Part shown: positions 48,846 through 56,012 of the stretch, one piece after another | Numbering within the stretch: the first letter of the stretch is position 1 | How the letters are laid out: each line of letters opens with the position of its first letter | From: Caballeronia sp. NK8 | GTDB taxonomy: Bacteria; Pseudomonadota; Gammaproteobacteria; Burkholderiales; Burkholderiaceae | Direction: 5' to 3' | Length of the DNA: 64,000 nt | Assembly (NCBI RefSeq): GCF_018408855.1 | Contig: NZ_AP024322.1 | Span: forward strand, 744,001-808,000 | Position numbers and translations under genes: made by a program | The notes under the pieces: generated by a model | What the model was told of the DNA's origin: nothing | Databases searched by the model: none | What the model saw: the letters and a program-made list of their open reading frames with translations, nothing else

Positions 48846-49397
48846 ATGAACAAGGCATTTGTCAAAGAGTCGGACGACGCCGACGACGACCTCGAACTCG
48901 GCCATCCCGATGTTCCGGCGGGCACGAAGAATTACATCACGCCCGCCGGCCATCAGCGGCTGCGAGACGAGCTCCTGCAGCTGCTCGACAACGAGCGTCC
49001 GGACGTGGTCAAGCTGGTCTCGTGGGCGGCCTCCAACGGCGATCGCTCGGAGAACGGCGACTATATCTACGGCAAGCGGCGGCTGCGCGAAATCGACCGG
49101 CGCATCCGTTTTCTGACCAAGCGGCTCGATCTCGCGGAAGTGGTGGACAGCAGCAGGCAGGAGAATGTCGATCAGGTGTTCTTCGGCGCGACGGTGGAAT
49201 ATGCGGGCGAGGACGGCGACGTGAAAACGGTGACGATCGTCGGCGTGGACGAGGTGGATCTCGACCGCGGTTACGTGAGCTGGATCTCGCCGGTCGCGCG
49301 GGCGCTCCTGAAGGCGAGGATCGGCGATACGGTCGCGTTGCACACGCCGGCCGGCGTGCAGCAGATCGATATCCTGGACGTCCGATATCTGCAGTGA
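48846..49397 (+). CDS. greB: transcription elongation factor GreB
   Basis: A 183-residue factor that rescues backtracked RNA polymerase by stimulating transcript cleavage. The N-terminal coiled coil carries the two catalytic acidic residues at its tip in GDRSENGDYIYGKRRLREIDRRI. The C-terminal FKBP-like domain includes VGVDEVDLDRGYVSWISPVARALLKA. The 25-residue acidic N-terminal extension (SDDADDDLELGH) before YITPAGHQRLRDEL is common in beta-proteobacterial GreB. A shared terminator separates it from the convergent porin. Confidence 0.95.
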   Translation: MNKAFVKESDDADDDLELGHPDVPAGTKNYITPAGHQRLRDELLQLLDNERPDVVKLVSWAASNGDRSENGDYIYGKRRLREIDRRIRFLTKRLDLAEVVDSSRQENVDQVFFGATVEYAGEDGDVKTVTIVGVDEVDLDRGYVSWISPVARALLKARIGDTVALHTPAGVQQIDILDVRYLQ

Positions 49398-49429
49398 ACC
49401 GGTTTTGATTCGCTGTCGCAAGAACGAAA

Positions 49430-49456
49430 AAAAGCCGCTCGAAAGAGCGGCTTTTC
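49430..49456. terminator. bidirectional terminator between greB and porin
   Basis: Stem AAAAGCCGCTC/GAGCGGCTTTT with a GAAA tetraloop. A-runs and T-runs on both sides allow termination in either direction. Confidence 0.9.
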
Positions 49457-49479
49457 TACAGCGATACTGCGGGTGAAGC

Positions 49480-50640
49480 TTAGAAGCGGTGACGCATGCC
49501 AACCGTTGCCGACACCTGATTCGAGCCCGACGACATGCCGACGCCGTTGATCACTGCGCCGATGGGAAGGTTTTCCTGGTCGGTCATGTGCTGGTACTCG
49601 CCTTGCAGGTAGACGTCGGTACGCTTCGACAGCGCGTACGCCGTTTGCAGGCTGAACTGATGGAACTTCGGCTTTTCGCCGTCGATGCGGCTGTCGGTGT
49701 ACGTGTACGCACCCGCCAGCGACAGAGCCGGCGTCAGATTGTAGCGGCCGTTGACTTCGTAGTTCGTGAAGCGGACGTGGCCATCGGTCAGGTTGATCGA
49801 ACCGGCGCCTTGCGTGCCGACGCTCGTGATCGACGAAGCGTTGTCCAGCATCGTTTGCGTGAACACGAAGCCGACGGTTGCCGGGCCGAACGCGTAGTTC
49901 AGGCCACCGCCGAAGATGCGCTGACGGCCAGCGACGAACGGCGTGTTGTCGGTCGTGATCGCGCCGTTGACGTTGTTGGTCGGCGAGCCGACGTTGTTCA
50001 GTTGCATGTACGCAGCAGCGACATTCAACGGGCCGTAGTTGTACGACGCGCCGACGCTGTATGCGCGGTTATCCGCGAAGCCGCCTGCTTCGTTCGAGAA
50101 GCCGTACATCGCGCCCAGCTTGAAGCCAGCGTAGTTCGCGCTCGTGTACTTGACCGAGTTGTTGACGCGGAACGTATTGTCGAGGTTGTCGTTGTCGAAC
50201 GGGTGGGCGAACTGCGTGCCGCCGTACTGCGTGCCCGTCAGAGCCAGCGGGCCCATGAAGTCGACCACGGAGTCATATTGACGGCCGAGGGTGATCGAGC
50301 CGAACTGGTTGCTCGACAGACCGACGAATGCCTGACGGCCAAACTCACGACCGCCCTGGCCGTTCGTGCCGTTCATGATGTTGAAGCCGTTCTCCAACGT
50401 GAAGATCGCCTTCAGGCCGCCGCCGAGGTCTTCAGACCCGCGCAAGCCCCAACGGCTGCCGTTGACCGAACCGCTCGTCGCCTTGAAGTTGCTGTGGCCC
50501 GGGCCGCCGACCTGCGTGATCTGGTTGTTCGTGTAGGTGATGCCCGCATCGATCAGGCCGTAAAGCGTGACGCTGCTTTGCGCATGGGCGGCGGTAGCAA
50601 AAACGCCCGACAGGGCGGCGACCATGAGAGTCTTTTTCAT
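49480..50640 (-). CDS. Gram-negative outer-membrane porin (OmpC/OpcP type)
   Basis: A 386-residue trimeric 16-stranded beta-barrel porin. The signal peptide is MKKTLMVAALSGVFATAAHA, cut before QSSVTLYGLIDAGITY, the standard first strand of Burkholderia general porins. SVNGSRWGLRGSEDLGGGLKAIFTLENGF leads to strand 3, the constriction loop follows, and the C-terminus TVGMRHRF ends in the Phe needed for BAM-dependent insertion. The ATG at 50640 is confirmed by the signal peptide; the longer frame upstream is not coding. Loops are of normal length. A leader of over 150 bases precedes it. Confidence 0.95.
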   Translation of the reverse strand: MKKTLMVAALSGVFATAAHAQSSVTLYGLIDAGITYTNNQITQVGGPGHSNFKATSGSVNGSRWGLRGSEDLGGGLKAIFTLENGFNIMNGTNGQGGREFGRQAFVGLSSNQFGSITLGRQYDSVVDFMGPLALTGTQYGGTQFAHPFDNDNLDNTFRVNNSVKYTSANYAGFKLGAMYGFSNEAGGFADNRAYSVGASYNYGPLNVAAAYMQLNNVGSPTNNVNGAITTDNTPFVAGRQRIFGGGLNYAFGPATVGFVFTQTMLDNASSITSVGTQGAGSINLTDGHVRFTNYEVNGRYNLTPALSLAGAYTYTDSRIDGEKPKFHQFSLQTAYALSKRTDVYLQGEYQHMTDQENLPIGAVINGVGMSSGSNQVSATVGMRHRF

Positions 50641-51047
50641 CTTTGTAACTCCGAGAGCAGATAGGGGCCGAGGACCCAGGCTTTGTGGAAACTTCGCTCC
50701 GTGGCGCTGCGAGAGGCGCGGGCGGAGGAGCAATGCATCGGCGACGCCGACACATTTGTTTCCGGACCAGACGAAGTGTAAAGACGGCGTTACAGGCGAG
50801 GCGTTCCGAATTCCGCAATAAACCATTGTTGATGCGGCAATGATCGACGGGGCGTATATTTTTCTTTATATACAATGATTTATCGGCGAATAAAGTCGTA
50901 AGTGAAGAGGTGTCAACTAAACGACGTTGCGCAAGCGCGACATGAGTTGGCGCGAAAATACAACGTAATATTTCCCAAATTCGATTGTTGATGTATTCGA
51001 AACAGAAGTTTGCGAATTTTGCAGGTAATTAATGCGGGCCTCATCGC
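50641..51047. other. AT-richer intergenic region upstream of the porin
   Basis: The porin's regulatory region. It is unusually A/T-rich for this genome between 50830 and 51030, with TATATTTTTCTTTATATAC near 50853-50871. I see no coding frame with a Shine-Dalgarno; the small open frames in it are short and lack composition bias. Confidence 0.5.
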
Positions 51048-51143
51048 TATACTGTCATTTCTGCTTTCCGAAGCAGACTTTTTCGTTGACGGAAAAAGAT
51101 CTCCAAACTTTGTCAGCGCGACTTTCCGGTCGCGCTTTTTTTT
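51048..51143 (+). ncRNA. candidate small RNA with three hairpins
   Basis: A TATACT -10 box (51048-51053) is followed by three consecutive hairpins. They are TCTGCTT-TCCG-AAGCAGA (51060-51077), CTTTTTC-7 bases-GAAAAAG (51078-51098) and the terminator GCGCGAC-TTTCCG-GTCGCGC with eight T residues (51116-51143). Between hairpins 2 and 3 lies an unpaired stretch, ATCTCCAAACTTTGTC. No coding frame fits. The arrangement is that of a roughly 85-nt Hfq-type or structured sRNA. The -35 is poor, so it may depend on an activator or alternative sigma. Confidence 0.55.
51116..51143 (+). terminator. strong orphan rho-independent terminator
   Basis: Seven-base-pair GC-rich stem, 6-base loop and a run of eight T residues on the plus strand, with no protein gene upstream for more than 1 kb. 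It is the 3' end of the candidate sRNA. Confidence 0.85.
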
Positions 51144-51956
51144 GCCCGATTCTCTCAGATGCGGGTGGCGAAGCGCCTTGCGTACAGGGGCGGAGCGGGA
51201 AGGCTCTGCCAGTAATCGCGATGCCATGCGGTAACGAATTCGCGCGATGAAACGGCTTCGGTCGTCTTGATGTTTGGATCATCGTCGGCGTTCTCTATTA
51301 CATTTAAGTTGTCGCTTAGTTTCCATCTTGCTTAATGCTGGAGGATCGGGCAATTTGAATCGGCAGTCACGCTCGGGATAATCTCGTCGCTGGAAATGGC
51401 GCGTTTGTTTTTAATCGAATGTTTTCACGATCAATTCAAGTTTGGTGATATTCGCTCGGTATGGTTTTTGCGGATATTAAAATCGCAGCAAGCACAAAGG
51501 ATCGGCGCGAAGGTGATTTAAAATACACGTTTTTTATCGCGAAAATTGATTATGATTTTTGCTCGGCATGAGTCCACGAAGCGCCATGACACTCAAGCTC
51601 CGCGCGGCTTCGGCGCAGGTGCGTGGTCCCGTGCAGGAGCGCGCTCGCGAGCGATGGTGCGGTCCATGCTGACGAAGCCTTACGCCAGCACTCAGTAATC
51701 ATGGAATAAGGGAATGCGATTACGGGTTACTCGCTATTGCGATTTTTAATCCTGATGTAACATTGCAGTGACTATTCAATACACCGCAACGGTCCGGCTC
51801 AAATAAAATAAAAAGCGTCGATGGTATCGGGCAAGAATTTTGAGCGGCATCAGCGCGACGGGCGCCATCCAAAGCCCAGGCCCTACGCTGCGTTAGAATG
51901 GGCAATCCAGCACACGCTCCATCCAGGCCTGACGCGCCGTCTTCCCGTCGTCCACG
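51144..51956. other. gene-poor AT-richer interval
   Basis: About 800 bases with no supported gene. T- and A-rich tracts such as TTTAAAATACACGTTTTTTATC occur near 51518-51540. An ATG-initiated 34-codon frame near 51568 lacks a Shine-Dalgarno. I see no repeats, att sites or further terminators. Confidence 0.5.
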
Positions 51957-53102
51957 ATGCTTCTCGATCCGTCCGCAAGCTTTGCCTATCCCTCCGCACC
52001 CATCGTATTCGTCGATCTCGAAACGACCGGCGCGACTTTCGGCGTGGATCGCATCACCGAGGTCGGCATCGTGGAGGTCGGGCCAACGGGGGTGTCGCAA
52101 TGGACATCGCTCGTCAATCCGCAAAAGCCGATTCCCGCATTCATCCAGCAGTTGACCGGCATCACCGATGCCATGGTCCGCGATGCCCCGACTTTCGAAC
52201 AGCTCGCCGCCGGTCTGCTCGAACGGATGAACGGCCGGCTGTTCGTCGCGCATAACGCGCACTTCGATCACGGCTTTCTCAAGGGCGAATTCAGGCGCAT
52301 GGGTCTTCGCTTCGCGCCCGACGTGCTGTGCACAGTGCAGCTTTCGCGCGCGGTGTATCCGGCCGAGAGCCGTCATGGTCTTGACGCGCTCGTCGAACGA
52401 CACGCGCTCGTCCCCGCCGCACGGCACCGTGCGCTCGCCGATGCCGACCTGCTCTGGCAGTTCTGGCAACACCTGCATCGCGCGCACGCGCCGGACGTGC
52501 TGCGCGCGCATCTCGACCGCGTGACGCGCCGCTTCCAGCTCGCCGCGCACATCGACGAAGACACCATCGAGCAAATGCCCGCCGGCTGCGGCGTCTATAT
52601 GTTCTATGGCGACGACGACGCACCGGTCTACGCAGGCCGCAGCGTGCGCCTGCGTCAGCGGGTGCGTTCGCATCTCGTCGGGCCGCGGCGTTCGGCGAAG
52701 GATCTGCGTCTTGCGGCGCTGGTGCGCCGCCTGGAATGGAAAGCGACCGGTGGCGAAATCGGCGCGCTGCTGGCGGAGGCGCAATGGATCGCGAACGCGC
52801 GTCCGGCACTCAATCGCGCGCCGAAGTCGCGTCCCGGCGACGCGCGCGGCGCGCCGTGGCCGTATGCGGGCGGCATCGCGATCGAAGAGCGCGACGATGC
52901 ATCGGGCGAGCGCGCGTGGCACGTCATCGACAACTGGTGCTATCTCGGCACGACCAGCACGCTCGCGCAAGCCGGCGCACTGCGCGCGAGCGCCGACGAA
53001 CCCGCATTCGAACTGTCGACCTATCGCATCCTCGGCGAGCGCCTCGCGCGTGGGCTCGTCGTGACGCCGCTTGTCTCGGCCACGCTCGCCACCGCTGTCT
53101 GA
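51957..53102 (+). CDS. DnaQ-like 3'-5' exonuclease fused to a GIY-YIG (UvrC/Cho-like) domain
   Basis: A 381-residue two-domain nuclease. Residues about 15-185 are a DEDDh exonuclease like DNA polymerase III epsilon: ExoI FVDLETTG, ExoII VAHNAHFDHGFL, ExoIIIe RHRALADADLLW with the catalytic His and Asp. Residues about 205-285 form a GIY-YIG module: CGVYMFYGD ... PVYAGRSVRLRQRV with catalytic Tyr/Arg, and the metal-binding Glu in IGALLAEAQWI. The rest is a Cho-like tail. It probably works in DNA repair, processing nicked ends. Start: ATG 51957 (MLLDPSASFAYPSAPIVFVDLET). Confidence 0.9.
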   Translation: MLLDPSASFAYPSAPIVFVDLETTGATFGVDRITEVGIVEVGPTGVSQWTSLVNPQKPIPAFIQQLTGITDAMVRDAPTFEQLAAGLLERMNGRLFVAHNAHFDHGFLKGEFRRMGLRFAPDVLCTVQLSRAVYPAESRHGLDALVERHALVPAARHRALADADLLWQFWQHLHRAHAPDVLRAHLDRVTRRFQLAAHIDEDTIEQMPAGCGVYMFYGDDDAPVYAGRSVRLRQRVRSHLVGPRRSAKDLRLAALVRRLEWKATGGEIGALLAEAQWIANARPALNRAPKSRPGDARGAPWPYAGGIAIEERDDASGERAWHVIDNWCYLGTTSTLAQAGALRASADEPAFELSTYRILGERLARGLVVTPLVSATLATAV

Positions 53103-53109
53103 AGCGGCA

Positions 53110-53712
53110 TTATCCGACCGCGCCCACGCCGCCTGTCGCGCAGACGTGCGACAGCGCGTGCATGAGCGGCGCATTCATCGACGAGTTGTAGCGCGTCAGA
53201 TGCTTCCATCGCGCGACGCTTTCCGCTAGCCGAACGGGGCAATCTTCCGCATGACGAATCGGCTCGACGTGCGCGAGGGCGGATACGAGCGACTGCGTGA
53301 GCCGATCGAGCTTCGGACGCGTGTCCGTGGCGAGATCGGGCGGCGATGTTTCCGGCGCGGCTTTCAGCGCGCGCCAGTTGGCGAACAGCGCGTTCTGCAC
53401 ATCCTTGCTCGCGTCGATCTGGTCGCGAAAGAACTGCCGCGCGAACTCGGGATCGACCTGCGCGGCGCTGGCCTTGGCTTCGACCTGCTTGAGCAGCGCC
53501 TCTTCGCGCGGCGCATCGGTGATCGGCTCCTGATGCGCCCATTTCCAGCGCGCGACCGGCTCCGCGAGCGCGAGCCGTTGCGAGACGAGCGCGATGAGAT
53601 TGGTGAACGGGGTGTCGTCGCCGTCGGCATGCACGGATGCGGGCGCGGCGAACGCGAGTGCGCAGGCGACAGCGGCGGAGGCGAGGAGGGAAGATTTCGA
53701 TCGACGGCGCAT
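53110..53712 (-). CDS. secreted (periplasmic) chorismate mutase, AroQ-gamma type
   Basis: A 200-residue protein with a signal peptide (AAVACALAFAAPASVHA, cut before DGDDTPF). The mature helical domain has LIALVSQRLALAEPVARWKWAHQEPITDAPREEALL (in parts), the *AroQ/chorismate mutase II pattern with a catalytic Arg in QRLALAEPVARWKW and Lys-Gln contacts. The C-terminal extension with DCPVRLAESVARWKH carries a Cys that could pair with the one in SHVCATGG. Periplasmic chorismate mutases convert chorismate to prephenate outside the cytoplasm; their physiological role is unclear. Confidence 0.88.
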   Translation of the reverse strand: MRRRSKSSLLASAAVACALAFAAPASVHADGDDTPFTNLIALVSQRLALAEPVARWKWAHQEPITDAPREEALLKQVEAKASAAQVDPEFARQFFRDQIDASKDVQNALFANWRALKAAPETSPPDLATDTRPKLDRLTQSLVSALAHVEPIRHAEDCPVRLAESVARWKHLTRYNSSMNAPLMHALSHVCATGGVGAVG

Positions 53713-53926
53713 CGGTTAGCGGGCAAAAGCGCCAGAATAGCGCACTGCTCTCCGATCGGAAGGACGAATCGACGAGGCGAGCCGCACCGCACGACTCACC
53801 CCGATGTGGTCATGGACGAGGGGCGCGACGCGGCCTGGCGTGAGCCATGTGCGGACCGGACGGTCCGGTTGCGCCGCGCGCAACGGGCGTCGTTCTCACG
53901 ACGACGGCGTGATCCAGCGTGTCCGC

Positions 53927-54076
53927 CTATTTCGACTGCGCCGAGTTGCGCTGTTCGTCGAAGAACGCGCGCACATGCTCGGGCAGCTCAGTCGCGAGAA
54001 ATTCGACGCCAACCGGTTCCGGATCCGGACAGTACACCTTGTCGGGCGTCGGGATTTTCGTCGGTTTTGCGTCCAT
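53927..54076 (-). CDS. 49-residue small protein
   Basis: Frame MDAKPTKIPTPDKVYCPDPE ... FFDEQRNSAQSK, ended by TAG. ATG 54076 follows TGAGGAGAGAAATC, a strong Shine-Dalgarno. It contains a single Cys (VYCPDP) and one amphipathic helix (LPEHVRAFFDEQRNSAQ), with codon usage biased to G/C in third positions. No family is recognised. It is upstream of, and in the same direction as, the chorismate mutase, 214 bases apart. Confidence 0.6.
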   Translation of the reverse strand: MDAKPTKIPTPDKVYCPDPEPVGVEFLATELPEHVRAFFDEQRNSAQSK

Positions 54077-54617
54077 GATTTCTCTCCTCAATGACTACAA
54101 CAATTGCGCCAACCTGGCCGTTGCGGCTTTTGCGCCGCCGCATGCGGCTGAAATAGCTGAAATACCAGTTAACCTTTCCCTCTATGGATGCTTTATCGGA
54201 TCGGAACCGCTTCGGCTTGAGCCGACTTGGTGCGTCTGATTATCAACGGATGAAAGCATCGGTAATTATTCGCTGTCCCTCGAATCCACTGCTGCAAAAA
54301 ATACAGGTTCGCCAGTGCTGACGGCAGCCCGGCGAGCCGCGTCCCGCCTGGCTCTGCACGAAACGCGTCAGTCGCTTACTTAGACTGTAGCTTTTCCTCT
54401 ATGGATATAACGATACCGGGAAACCTGCGTTGACGCTTCATGGTGCAAAGCGGAAAATAGCTCGTTGTTGTACGAAAGCGCACATATGAGGCGAATCAGC
54501 CACGCGGCGGGGCGGTTCTTGAAATCGGTGGGGCCGATTTTCTGTGCGAATCGCAATGTTGTGAACGCGTCGAGTGATCGTTGCGAAAATGCGAAACGCA
54601 GAAGGCGCCTCAAAAGC
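54077..54617. other. intergenic region
   Basis: About 540 bases in which I find no supported gene. It contains mixed-composition sequence including two A/T-rich stretches near 54170-54190 and 54380-54420, with no terminator, promoter pair or repeat that I can defend. Confidence 0.5.
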
Positions 54618-54650
54618 AAAAAACCCGTGTCACTTGCGTGATCACGGGTC
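54618..54650 (-). terminator. terminator of tRNA-Thr(CGT)
   Basis: Stem ACCCGTG/CACGGGT (extended by CAC/GTG around a bulge) followed on the minus strand by TTTTTT, 20 bases after the tRNA 3' end. Confidence 0.85.
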
Positions 54651-54670
54651 TCGATACTGCTGAATCTCGT

Positions 54671-54746
54671 TGGTGCCGGAAAGAGGAATCGAACCCCCGA
54701 CCTTCGCATTACGAATGCGCTGCTCTACCGTCTGAGCTATTCCGGC
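54671..54746 (-). tRNA. tRNA-Thr(CGT)
   Basis: A 76-nt tRNA on the minus strand with acceptor GCCGGAA/TTCCGGC, discriminator A and encoded CCA. The anticodon loop TTCGTAA has anticodon CGT, reading ACG. The T-loop TTCGATT and D-arm AGCTCAGACGGTAGAGC are normal. Confidence 0.96.
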
Positions 54747-54790
54747 TCCATTGTTGCGTTCGTTTAGTTCGTCAGCAACGAAGAAGTGAG

Positions 54791-54819
54791 ATTATGCAGA
54801 GGCTTTTTCCTCTTGGCAA
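54791..54819 (-). promoter_or_regulatory. promoter of tRNA-Thr(CGT)
   Basis: On the minus strand TTGCCA (54819-54814), a 17-base spacer and CATAAT (54796-54791). The spacer itself contains the inverted repeat AGAGG ... CCTCT around AAAAAG, which overlaps the region just after the fbp stop and could also act as the fbp transcript end. Confidence 0.65.
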
Positions 54820-54828
54820 TACCTTAGA

Positions 54829-55848
<1,020 letters not shown>

Positions 55849-55946
55849 GCTGGGGCTCCGTGAGCGTTAGACGAATATTCACGATTCTAACCGTTCGACC
55901 CGGCCGCTCCATGTGACAGCGACAGCGGACATCCGCCATAAGCGAG

Positions 55947-55983
55947 AACGGCCGCCGCGCGAAGTCCTCGCGCGGCGGCCGTT
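55947..55983 (-). terminator. 16-bp GC-rich hairpin after pepN
   Basis: AACGGCCGCCGCGCGA and its exact complement flank the loop AGTCC. The T-tract on the minus strand is short (TTCTCGCTT), so termination may rely on the very stable stem. It sits between the pepN stop and the fbp start. Confidence 0.75.
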
Positions 55984-56012
55984 GAACAGGCAAAACGCCT
56001 GACGAACAGCGC

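Noticed and set aside
51568..51672. 34-codon frame MSPRSAMTLKLRA...
   Set aside because: No Shine-Dalgarno, Arg/Cys-rich composition and no similarity that I recognise.
53804..54094. 96-residue plus-strand frame
   Set aside because: It is the reverse of the better supported 49-residue minus-strand gene, which has a strong Shine-Dalgarno.
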